Part shown: positions 32,766 to 43,531 of the stretch, piece after piece
Numbering within the stretch: position 1 is the stretch's first letter
Layout: each line of letters opens with the position of its first letter
Source: Platanthera guangdongensis
Lineage: Eukaryota; Streptophyta; Magnoliopsida; Asparagales; Orchidaceae
Length of the DNA: 64,000 nucleotides
Reading direction: 5' to 3'
NCBI GenBank assembly: GCA_039583875.1
Contig: CM077159.1
Location: 4,343,371 to 4,407,370 of the forward strand
Position numbers and translations under genes: made by a program
The notes under the pieces: model-generated
Databases searched by the model: none
What the model was told of the DNA's origin: nothing
What the model saw: the letters and a program-made list of their open reading frames with translations, nothing else

Positions 32766-34751
32766 TGTAACACCCCCTATCCGTCGTATAGCATATAGCA
32801 GTAGGTCGGCCGGGGCCCGACGCCATATACCAAAGACAGACCGGGTGGTTACTCAATGGAAACCATTCAACTAATCCAACGTCCTGCACAGAGCATTCTA
32901 GCGGAAGCAATTTTATAAGTTGCAATTAAGAGAACCCAGCACCAAGCATGAATGTCCACTAAACACCAAATAGGAATGTAGTACATACACAAGTACAGGC
33001 CTTAAGGCCTTACAAAATGGTTTACTTAACATTACATGTTCCCATACCACGGCACGCAGGCCTGTCATACATGAATAAAAGCAAGTAAACACTCCAATTT
33101 GGCCTTCGAGGTCCGGATTCGCAATTTGGGATTTAGCACGCTATTGACCGCTTGGTCCAGGAGCACCTGCAAGCAACAAACCACCGCACGGTGGCAAACA
33201 AAGTGCAACGGTCAACAATGCTGACCAAATTATAACGATCCCGCCCCCAATTCGGGGCGGCGATTCTCCTTCCCTGCACTTATTAGCATAACCAAGAAGT
33301 ATATAAATATACATTGCATCACAGGCGTTGGCACGCACGGCCACACGCCCCGTGCTCTCAGGGCACATTCTCGGTGAACTGATCGATGTCACGTCAATTT
33401 AAGCCATAGACATTCCGATCTCACCACCGCCACTTTGACGGACAAACATTTGAGCATTTTATCTTCTTGGTATGGGTCACGACAATTCAAGCCATAGACC
33501 GCCAAAGACCCTCATCTATGCCAATGGCAAGTGCCACGTACCCTTAGGTCTCTTTAACCGAATGACATAGAACGGGTATGGTTCCATCTAACCCGTGCTC
33601 ACATCTCAACGACAATTTAAACCATATGCGCGGGTCAAACTTCTCCCGAGTCCCGTTTCCATCACACTTCACATAACCCGGTTATATTTCAAGTTGGCTC
33701 CCAGGCCACCAAGTTGGCAAGATCACGCATCCGCCCAGTTTTCCGGGTGCACCTTAGGGTTAATCCCCAAAGCTCCCTATTGCAATCTACCACGTAGAAA
33801 ACCCGAAAAACAAACAATCGCACGGAGTCTTCTCTAGCATTTATGCAATGCAACATCACCGATCCAGACCAACATGTCCGGATAGGCTTCACATATCATG
33901 CTTATGTCCGTTCTCGTTTACGTACTCTACACAATGGGGACTATTCATGTCTACCCGTAGGAACGTCTCAAACTCACCGCAAACTCGCGAGAGCGGGCTT
34001 CCTATGCAAAAGAAGGAGAGCTTCACATGCTCAAGAAGAGAATCGTTACCCTAGTGTTCTTCCTTTGCTACATTGAAATGTAAATGGATGAAAAGCACTG
34101 CACTCTCTTTGCCTCTATAGATCCAAATTCGGTTCGCGATTTGGAGCTCCGAAGCTCCGCCGGTGACCGGATCTAGGCTTCTTCTTCCTCCTTTGCTCTC
34201 ACCTCTCTCTTGACCTAGAAAGAGAACCACTCAAGTAAAAATGAGGGTTTCAAAGGCCCAATCCCGGGTATATCCCAGTAGGAACAACCCCCAACCGTCG
34301 GATCCCAAAATAAGGAAACGAATGGCTACGATTCGTAGCTGAAAAGTAAAACCTGGGCCGAACACGGCCTGTGACACGCCCGTGTCCAGGGCCGTGTCCC
34401 TCATTCGCCATCAAAATCGACGCATCTAGAAAAACACACGGGCATCCGACAAGCTCGTGTTCAACCTGACACGCCCGTGTACCAACTACACGGCCGTGTG
34501 GTCGGCCGTGTCTCCCCATCGACACAGCCCCAAAAACAACCCGAGACTCACACCGGTCTTGGACACGCCCGTGTCTAATGTGACACGCCCGTGTCACATC
34601 CGAACACGCCTGGACTCCAGGTCATGTTTACGGTCTCGACACTTCGTCGAGTGAAGTTCATCGACCACACGACACGGCCTTGGACATGCCCTTATCCTAG
34701 GTCGTGTGCCTTGTCTCAACACATCGTCGAGCGAAAATGTCGACTCCCAGG
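32766..34751 (-). repeat. Tekay 5' LTR, segment 1
   Basis: Starts TGTAACACCCCC like 3493 and is interrupted at 34751 by SIRE-B (TSD ccagg 34747-34751). It aligns with 3493-4540 and then 12768 onward, confirming that Copia-B is an insertion. The palindrome array is at 34373-34745. No supported ORF. Confidence 0.9.
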
Positions 34752-36616
34752 TGAAAGAAGACGGTTGTCAACCTAAATCACCTAGAGGGGGGTGAATAGG
34801 TGAGTTGTGCGTCTTTTGCGGAATAAAAGATAATTAGAGCACAGCACAGAACTATCTACCAATATCACAGACGACACAAGATTTATAGTGGTTCCCCAAC
34901 CTTGGGTACATCCACTTTCCCTCACCGATCTAGCAATCAACTAGACTCGGCTACTCCACTATCTCGGATCAAAAATCGATCCTACCCTCGGAACAAAGTT
35001 CCTACAAACTCGATCCAAACAAGGGGATCTACACCTCGGAAGATAACACTTCCTACAAACTCGGAGTGAAAAACTCCTACCCTCGAAGAAACTTTCTCCT
35101 ACAAGATTAATAAAGTTTTGGAAAATTATACAAACAGTAAATCCAATCAGATCTGATGAAATGGCCAGAAAACTTCTTCTTATGGACTTTGCATCACTAT
35201 CAGAAATCGATGAAGAGAGTCTCGGCCCAGATCTGGATCTTCTAGCTTTTACAGAATCAGAGAGAGAAGATGAACGGTGATGTCGATCTCGATCTATAAC
35301 TTTCTTCAGAATGAATCCTCTGACCTTAGAAGCAGTGGTCGGAGAAGATGGTGGCGGCGGCGGCTTCTGTTTCGGGAAAACATGGAGGAGTCGACTGAAG
35401 AATTTTTCTCGAAATAAAATGACAAGAAAGCTTGGAGAATACTTAAGGTTTGTCATTTTCTGATAAGACCTTATATAGGAGAGACTAACGGTCATAATCG
35501 GTCATAATGGTGTACACGTGGACCAATCATGTCGCATGATTTTAAAATCCCGTCAGAAAAAGGACTTAGACAAATTTCAGAAAAGGTTCAGCCAACTACA
35601 CGAGTAAGTGAATAGCTACTCGAGTAGTTGAATAACTACTAGAACATACTCGGGTATATAAAGATAGGCTACTATAGTGGGTAGAAATCAATTACTCGAG
35701 TAAGCAGGAAGAACTACTCGAGTATGTAGAGTGACTTACTCGAGTTCATAAAGGATCTACTCGAGTACAGGAAAAACTACTTGAGTATATTATATAAACT
35801 ACTCGAGTACAAGAAGTACTACTCGAGTGGGATACTTAGAAAAATTCTGAAGATGTCAGCAAGCAACTACTCGAGTAGTTGAACTAAACTACTCGAGAGG
35901 AAGTAATCTACTCGAGTAGGTGAAAGTTCTACTCGAGTAAAAGACTTAGATCATTCTGGAGAGGAAAAGTTCAAGGTACACGAGTGAAACATGATCTACT
36001 CGAGTAGGTATAATGAACTACTCGAGTATGATTCTGTCTACTCGAGTATGTGAGTATACTTACTCGAGTCCATGACTTAGAAAAATTTTGATGAGTGAAG
36101 CTTTTAATACTCGGGTATAATGAGTAATCTACAAGAGTATATAAGCATGCTACTCGAGTATATGACTATGTCTACTCGAGTACATGACTTAGCTACACGA
36201 GAGATTCTCTTAAGTACTCGAGTACAAGGTTTCTTTACTCGAGTAAATTATGCCCAAACTACTCGAGTAGTTATAGACCTACTCGAGTAAAATACTTGGA
36301 GATTTTTTGATGTTGGAAAACTGTTTCTTCTAGAGTAGTCAACTTTCAATTCCTTTCCCAAAGTCCAATAGCTTGAATATGAAGTGTATCCCAATAGAGA
36401 GACCATACATGAGTCAACACCTTGGAATATGCAATGAGGGATTACATTGCACAGTTCCTGTGTTTGGTGACCCACTGTGGACTGACATTGGTCTACACTT
36501 CCCAGTGAAATTCCTGCAAACATATAACTCAAACCAAGCATCAAATACAACTTAATTCATCTTAGTTCCAGGGTGACTTCATCAAATCTGGGTTAATGTG
36601 GATGTAATACCCAACA
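34752..36616 (-). repeat. SIRE-B 3' LTR
   Basis: On the minus strand it begins TGTTGGGTATTACATCC (36616) and ends CTTTCA (34752). From the 5' side there is about 330 bp of unique sequence, the TACTCGAGTA array (36289-35597), a TATA box CCTATATAAGG (35469-35479), then R/U5. A 178-codon frame (34959-35495) spans the TATA box and is open in both LTR copies; I do not call it a gene. Confidence 0.95.
35597..36289. repeat. Helically phased TACTCGAGTA array in the SIRE-B 3' LTR
   Basis: About 30 copies of the palindrome or one- to two-base variants. Starts: 35597, 35617, 35647, 35670, 35693, 35715, 35737, 35758, 35778, 35800, 35820; 35868, 35890, 35909, 35930; 35978, 35997, 36019, 36039, 36061; 36108, 36130, 36151, 36173, 36194, 36215, 36236, 36260, 36280. 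Steps within blocks are 19-24 bp, mostly 20-22. The three gaps are 47-48 bp and each contains a GACTTAGAAAAATTCTGA-like separator. The same array is at 59492-60218 in the 5' LTR. Confidence 0.93.
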
Positions 36617-36634
36617 ATCTCCCTCTATTTGTTG
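36617..36634 (-). other. SIRE-B polypurine tract
   Basis: Minus-strand CAACAAATAGAGGGAGAT directly abuts the 3' LTR. The following 185 bp to the accessory ORF show nothing else. Confidence 0.85.
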
Positions 36635-36819
36635 AAGTCAGAACCCTTTACACTAAGGTGAATTATGGACATAAAAGAAACTAAGTAGAAAACCATGAGC
36701 AGGTAAGCAATAGACAATGAAAAGGATAATTAGACAGGAATGAAGAATTGTATATATGTAACTTTCCAAAAACATCAAGTCTACAACTTGTCATTTCAAT
36801 CTCTCATCATCTTTTAGGT

Positions 36820-39204
36820 TTAGGCTTTGGATTGTTGCTTATCCATCTTTTCTTGCTGTCTTCTTAGATAGCTGAATGGCTTAGGGAAATATTTAGGAGG
36901 CCTTGGAGGAGCAGCAGGGTTATTTCTCCCAAACTCTCTGTCATAGATCTTCCTTTTTAGCATTGATTTCTCATATAACTCCCATTCCTGGGAACTGTAG
37001 TGAATGCTCCTGTTCTCATTGTGATCCATAACTAGCCTGAGTGTGTCCAAAATTAGAGACTTTGAGGTTGGAGACCAAGCTTCAGCATGTTCAGTGGCTT
37101 TGGAAGGAGCAGTCCTGCTAGCAGAGGGGCCTTCACCATACTTCCTTTTCTTCTTGTAGGTTCTGATCTCTGGAGGAGCTTGAAGGAATATATCAGAATG
37201 ATCTTATTTCCAGCCTGGAACATAAGTGTCTGGAGGAGAAACTGAGTCTTCAGGCTTGGGAGAGAAGGTAGGTTGTAGAGGAACAGCTGGGGCAGTGACA
37301 TCTGTAGATAGAGGGTTGAGATGATGGGGAATGATGTTTGGGTCAACTGCAAGGTCTGGCAAGATTTGATTTTGCATCCAGACAGCAGTGTCATATGTGT
37401 GAAATTTGACACTCTGTATCTGGGCTAGCACATCAGCATGAATGGTCTTCACATGAGCTTCCCATTCATCTGTCTTCTGAGCAGCAGATTTTTCTACCTG
37501 TTCTTTGAGTTCTTTTATCAAACCCTCCCCCTTTCTGATTTCAACAGAGAGCTGGGCTATAGCATCATCTTTGAAAATACCTAATTCTTCACAGATCTTC
37601 ATCTTGTTGGTTTCATTCCTCTTGTCTAGTTCTATCTGATTGTTTGCCAGGGTGATACCTTGTTCCATAACATTTCCAACACTGGTGATAGTGTGGTCAA
37701 GGGCTTTGCCACCAAGTTGAAATAAGTACTTGAGCCTGTCAGTGTTATGCTGAATTTCAGCAAATCCTCTACTCATCTCAGTCTCAAGAGCAGTTACCTT
37801 GTCAGTGACTACCTTTAGAGACGTCTCAAAATAATTTCTCTGTTCTTGAAGAAGAAGTGCAATACTTTGCAGCAATTCTGAGGAGGAAGAGACTGTAGCA
37901 GCAGCTGAGGGAGCAGCAGTATGGATAGGAGGAGGTACCCAAGGAGCTATTTCTTCAATGATGATAGAGCTGAGAGCTGTGGTGGTATGAATTATCGCAT
38001 CCCTTTCTTCTGTATCATGGGGAAGGGAGAAATCTAGGTTTCGGAGAGGGGCCTCAGCAGGCTCTGGAGAGGTCTCATCAGAAATAAGAATGATGTCTTG
38101 CCTGTCTTTTGGGGGATCTGGAGATGGTGTTGGAGTCCTGGCTGGAGAATGGGCAGGAGACTGTGCTGGAGTGGAGTCCTGGGGACATTCAGAGGTTGGA
38201 GCTGGAGGAGATAGAGGAGGAATAGGCATCACTTCTGCAGAAAGCTCTGCAATCATAGCATCTATGGCAGCATCTGTGGACAGAAGAGTGTCTTGAGGTA
38301 TTTGATCTGAAGGAGTGGCTGGACTCTGTGGAGTATGAGGTAGGGATGGAATTTCTGGCTGAGGAGAGGGCTGCCTGACTTGGCTAGAAGGAGCAGGCTC
38401 CCCCTCACTTGGTGCACCAGAGGAGCTGGCCACATGATGAGGAGAGGGAGATGGAGTCCTGTCCTCTACAGCTGGAACTTCTGGAACTTCTGAAAGCTTG
38501 GCAGCTTGGGCAGAATTCTTTAGCTTGAGATCCCATCTCTGAATGGAAGAGATGGAGACCTTCTTCATGTGGTGAAGTGGGGTCCATTTGGAGAAGTTGA
38601 AGACCTCAGGATTTGTTGCATGGAGGAGCAGAGAGATAATTCTGGCGTAGTTGGGGGATTTCAAGCTGTCCTTGATTTTATCCAAAATCAGCATACCAAA
38701 TTGATATTTCTTGCGGCAGACAATTGCTTGCATTATATCGAAGAAATATAAGGGAATGTCTCTGATGGAGTGAGTCTTGCACAGTATACTTTTGCCAATA
38801 ATGTCAACAAGAAATTTTCCTTCAGTGTGCATGTCTGACCTTTTAATGTACTGAGCGTCAGGAGAAATGCCACAGAAAAGGGCTGTTCGGTCAGAGTCTT
38901 CATCATCTAACTCATCTTCTTCATCGACAATCAGCATTCGGAGAAGCTGAGAGACAGAGGTCTTGGTGAACTTAAGTTTCAAACCCTTCACTTTGGATTT
39001 TAGGACTTTCCCATTCCTTCTGACCATGAGATTGGAGAAGAATACGGCAACTTCGGGGAATAAAACGCGACAGGGTTCCTGGAGAATGAATGAGAGACCG
39101 GCGGTGTCGAGAAGGTTGAGGAGGTTTTGGAAGTCATCGGAGAGCTCTGCAATACCTGCGGTGACTAGTTCTGAGCCGACGCCGATCTTGGAAGAAGCCG
39201 CCAT
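36820..39204 (-). CDS. SIRE-B accessory (env-position) ORF, 666 codons plus an in-frame extension after one TAA
   Basis: From ATG 39204 (MAASSKIGVGSELVTAG) the minus-strand frame runs 666 codons to TAA at 37204-37206, then stays open for 127 more codons to 36820. Residues 1-260 form a globular, probably helical region (VLFPEVAVFFSNL, ILCKTHSIRDIPLYFFDIMQ, YARIISLLLHATNP) of the kind found in many plant transposon-encoded proteins. Residues 265-400 are Pro/Ser-rich and disordered. Residues 455-610 are likely coiled coil. The extension ends basic. I see no signal peptide or membrane helix, so an envelope role is not supported by the sequence. It may be a structural or DNA-binding accessory protein; function unknown. 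The single TAA could be a mutation or a readthrough site. Confidence 0.7.
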
Positions 39205-39831
39205 GGATGCGATTGACTGGAAGAAGTGAGAGAGGCGGTTCTGCAATAGCGGCGGAGGAGAGTAGGCGAAGCGGCCGAGTAGACGAAGCGGTAGAGGGTA
39301 CTCGAGAGAAAGAGATAATGTCGTGTAGGTTTGGGTTTTCGGAATTTCATATACATAATTCTTAAATTACCGCTAATTAATTTAAAGGAAGATGCGGCAT
39401 TTAGCCTTGGGTGGCGAAAAGTACAAATTTCAAAAACTGGGAAACAGAACACGAGAAAGATATAGACTACTCGAGTAGGTAAGTGAGTTACTCGAGTAGG
39501 TCGTCAGGAGTTACTCGAGTTGGTCTGCAGAGAGTACTCGAGTAGGTGGAGAAACATACTCGAGTACATATGTGACTTACTCGAGTAGGTAAGTGACTTA
39601 CTCGAGTAGGTCAGTAGATACTCGAGTAGGCACATTCTTATACTCGAGGAAGTAGAGAAGAGTACTCGAGTATGTTAGTTGTTACTCGAGTAGGTCTGCC
39701 TGGACTCGCGTAGGGAAGTCACATACTCGAGTATGTCTTATGCTTCTCGAGTTAAATTTTGAAAAAGTGGAGAAGAAGTAGATTTTGTCTAACCCCTTGC
39801 AATTACTTGCTTCTTAGTCATCCAGCCTTCT
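39205..39831 (-). other. Spacer between SIRE-B pol and the accessory ORF
   Basis: 627 bp non-coding. The half nearest pol is filled by the TACTCGAGTA array (39468-39753). The half nearest the accessory ATG is free of it, apart from one ACTCGAGAG near 39300. This is where a promoter or leader for a separate accessory transcript would be expected. Confidence 0.7.
39468..39753. repeat. Second phased TACTCGAGTA array, between pol and the accessory ORF
   Basis: Fourteen units start at 39468, 39489, 39512, 39535, 39557, 39578, 39599, 39619, 39641, 39663, 39683, 39703, 39724 and 39744. Steps are 20-23 bp with a mean of 21.2 bp, two turns of B-DNA, and there are no long gaps. Two units have changes inside the core (CTCGCG at 39703, a lost flank at 39744). 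It is the same word as in the LTR array, although the location is internal to the element. Confidence 0.95.
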
Positions 39832-40486
39832 TTAGTCCTCTTTGTTGAGCATCCCAAGCTCTGTCTTGAAGAACGAGAACTTGGTCTCGTCCAGCGGCTT
39901 TGTGAAGATATCTGCAACTTGCCTATCTGTAGGCATATATTTGAGATCTATGTCTCCATGCTCCACATGTTCCCGGATGAAGTGATACCTTAGATCGATA
40001 TGCTTTGTCCGGCTGTGGGAGACTGGATTGTTGGCTATTGCAATTGCGCTGGAGGAGTCACAGTACAAGGGAATATCCTTGAACTACAGGTTGTAGTCCT
40101 CGAACTGATTCTTTATCCATAGCAACTGTGCGCAACAACTGCCTGCAGAGATATACTCTGACTCGGCCGTTGAGATTGCGACATAGTTCTGCTTCTTGCT
40201 ACTCCAGGAGATTAGCCTTCTTCCGAAGAATTGGCAAGTCCCTGAGGTGCTTTTCCGGTCGTCTTTGCTACCTGCAAAATCTGCATCTGAAAACCCAATT
40301 AGTTCGCTGTCATTACTTCTTGGGTACCATAAGCCAAGATTTGGTGTGCCTTTAAAGTATCTCAGGATCCGCTTTGTAGCAGCGTAATGAGATTCCTTAG
40401 AGTTCACCTGAAATCTAGCACAGACACATGTTGAAAACATTATATCAGGCCTACTGGCAGTAAGGTAGAGCAAGGATCCAATTATG
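39832..40486 (-). pseudogene. SIRE-B RNase H and pol C-terminus
   Basis: Minus-strand continuation of pol after Athila-2. Visible motifs are LLYLTASRPDI, GFSDADFAGSKDD, STAESEYISAG, YCDSSSAI and DIFTKPLD, typical of copia RNase H. An in-frame TAG at 40084-40086 interrupts it. It ends at the natural stop 39832-39834. The frame joins 53739 when Athila-2 and one ctttt are removed. Confidence 0.93.
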
Positions 40487-40491
40487 CTTTT

Positions 40492-43400
40492 TGATGGGCC
40501 CGCGAACAAACTCTTACTGTGGTTGGTTCGGTGAGTCGATCGCCGCGGGCTTGCTCGGGTAGGCAAGTGCACCTATCGCAAGTAGTACTCGATATTCGGG
40601 GAATACCGAGGTCGTATTGTTCTCGGGGTCGTGTTGACTATTCTTACTCCTCCTGGAGGACTATTATTTTACTGAAAGTAAGGTGGATTTTTTTACTTAA
40701 TAAAAGACGGAAAAGCAAAGGAGCGAAAAAACGATTTAGAAAATATTCGATGAAGGGTTAACGCACGGCATCGAATCGGATTAAGACTAAAACAATTTTT
40801 AATAATAAAAAGACTTAGTTTTCAAATTAATAATAAGGCAACTTGGCCGTGGAGGATCCACAAATGTGACCTCACCTAGCTATAGGGATATCGCTCACCT
40901 AAACATTAAGACTATTCGACCGAACGTTAGTCCGACGAAGGATTCCTCTTAACGCCCGCTTTATGCTAAGAACCCCGCTATTGGGTGGGGAACCCAATCC
41001 AGTAGAATTACGCTTGTCCTCTCTCGAGGGTATGCACGCAACTCTATTTACCCAGGGGTGATCGGTCCATATGCACGGCCTCTCGGCTAGCTAGCATATG
41101 GACTACGGAAATAGGGCCCACACATCGATATGTGGTCCTACGCGTCGTAAACCCGGGGTAAACCTTAAGTGCTTAAATTAAAATGAAAATAAAGAGCTTC
41201 AATTATTATAAATCATTTTAAATGTCCCAATGCTCTTCGATGCCGAGGCTAATAGCGATTAGCCACACATCGGTATGGGGACGGCTTATAATTTAGTGAG
41301 GCGCTAGTTCGAAATTAAACACTAAACGTTTATAAGAAGGGGACACAAGAAAAATAACAACATTTAGAAAACTGAAAAACTAGCTAAAACAAGAACTCAC
41401 GCACACTCCAAATTATAAATTAAAAAGGAACTAAGTTACACATAAAAGAAATTTGCATTTTTCAAATTTGCGAGTCCCACTCAAACGAGTGGGGGCGGTA
41501 AATAAAAGCTGAAAATTGCAAGTCCTACTCAAACGAGTAGGACTGAAATGAAAGCGAGTCCTACTCAAATGAGTAGGAGAAAATAAATGCGATTACAGGG
41601 CTAAAAGGTCCGTCCATTAAACTCAAGTGAGTAGGCGGAAAAATAAAGAAAGAAAAATTACAAATCCTACTCAAACGAGTAGGCGGGAAATAAAGTCCGG
41701 CCATTAAACTCAAGTGAGTAGGCGGAAAAATAAAGCAAGAAAATAACAAGTCCTACTCAAACGAGTAGGACTGAAAATGAAAACGATGCGCCATTTAACT
41801 CTTAACGAGTAGGCGGAAATAAATGCACACAAACACACACACTCCATATGAATTTCAAGAAAGCAATAAAGCTAACACCTACACTGACACACTCTACAAA
41901 ATTGAACAAAACATAAAAGTTATACACCTACACTCACACACTCTACACAATTTGAATCAAAGCATAAAAGTTATACACCTACACTCACACACACTTCATG
42001 AAGATTAAGAAGAACAAAAGGAAATTTAGGCTCATACACTCACACACACAAATAAAAAAGCAAAATGAAAGTTACCTAAAAATTAAAATTTTAACTATTT
42101 CATGCTTAGGTTTTGCCAAAAACAAATAAAAAGAGGAAATTTCAATTTTTAGAAGACAAAAGTTTTTCAAAACAAATTAAAAACCAAAGTTTTTGGAAAA
42201 TTAAAATGCCAAACATTTTCATTCTTATGATGTTATGAAAGTGATAAAAAAAGGTGAAAAAGAAGATGAAAAGAACAAAAGAGGTTTTACAATCCTAAAA
42301 GAAAACTAAGTAAAAAAAGGAACAAAATCACTTTTTAAATCTCTTTTATAAAATCATAAGAATGAAATCAAAATTCTTTCAAGAAAAAGACAAGGAGAAA
42401 AAGAGGAAAACCTAGCATACCTAAGCATGAAAACAAGTTAAAAAAAACATGTAAAGTAAATAAGTTACACTCATACACACACACACATTTCATAAAAGAA
42501 GAACTAAATGAAGAACAAAGATAAAACCAAGGATAAAAAGGAGAAGGATAGTGGGCACAAGTGTTCATTCCAAAGCTAAATATGAAGAGAAAATCTAACA
42601 TTTTATTGATTTTTAGGAACTATTACAAGCTATTACAAGGGCTAAAGCTAAAGCAAAACAAGACATGAAATAAAAAAGGGAGAAATCTCCTTACATAGCT
42701 TTAGAAATCACGGATGCAGCCCACAAAAAGACACTAAATTGGCCCAAAACTCTGAACCCTTGGACCTTACAGAACTGGGCAATTTATAGGCAAAAATATT
42801 CTAAGTACACGCCCTCGGTCACGGGCATGTAGGGGGGGCGTGACAGTACTATTCATGAAGGCGGCCGGCGATTGAACAGGAAAGTTGACTTCGGGCTGAG
42901 TTCGCAGCAGTCACGCCCCCGGTCACGGGCATGACTCTGGGCGTGTCGGGGAGGTAGAACCGGGGGCGGGTTGCGCCGAAAGTCTTCGGCAGCATCTTGT
43001 CGGGCTAGCTGGAAAGGTCACGCCCCAGGTCACGGGCGTGACGCTGGGCGTGTCAGTTGGTGTCGACACTCGACGAATGTCGAGTGGAAAGTGTCGAGTC
43101 GAAATCGTCGAGCGGAAATTGAGTCACACCCCATGTCACGGGCGTGACGCTGGGCGTGACTGTTGGTGTCGACACTCGACGATCGTCGAGATGAATTCGT
43201 CGAGAGGAGAGGACACGGGCTTGGGTCACGCCCCGTGTCGGGTGACACGGGCGTGACCCCAGGCGTGTCAAGCTTTTACTTCAGAAATTTTGCAATTTCA
43301 CGGAAAATGCAATGTCACGGCCTAGTCACGGGCGTGACCAAATTGTCACGGGCGTGTACTGCCCAATTTTGGCAGATTTTGGCATTTTTCTGAAAAATAA

Positions 43401-43531
43401 AATAAAGCAAGTTAGTAATAAATTTACAAGAATAGAAGCATTTTATTGAACAAAAATAAGTAAAAACGACGAAAATAAATGAAAATGACTAAATTAATGT
43501 GCATAAAAATACGTATATTTACAATACATCA
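40492..43531 (-). repeat. Athila-2 3' LTR
   Basis: Same plan as the Athila-1 LTRs in reverse: TACTC hairpins 41476-41814, TATA at 42782-42788, palindrome block 42805-43360 with CTCGACGATCGTCGAG at 43175-43190. Ends TGATG...CATCA. No supported ORF; a short repetitive frame over the (CA)n units near 41823 is a by-product. Confidence 0.95.

Noticed and set aside
35597..36289. CRISPR-like array of short repeats and spacers
   Set aside because: The 10-bp repeats are palindromic and degenerate, spacers are about 11 bp, the array lies in a plant LTR, and no cas genes are present.
37204..39204. Viral-type envelope glycoprotein in SIRE-B
   Set aside because: Position matches env-like ORFs, but no signal peptide, transmembrane segment or fusion-peptide-like stretch is visible, so I call it only an accessory ORF.
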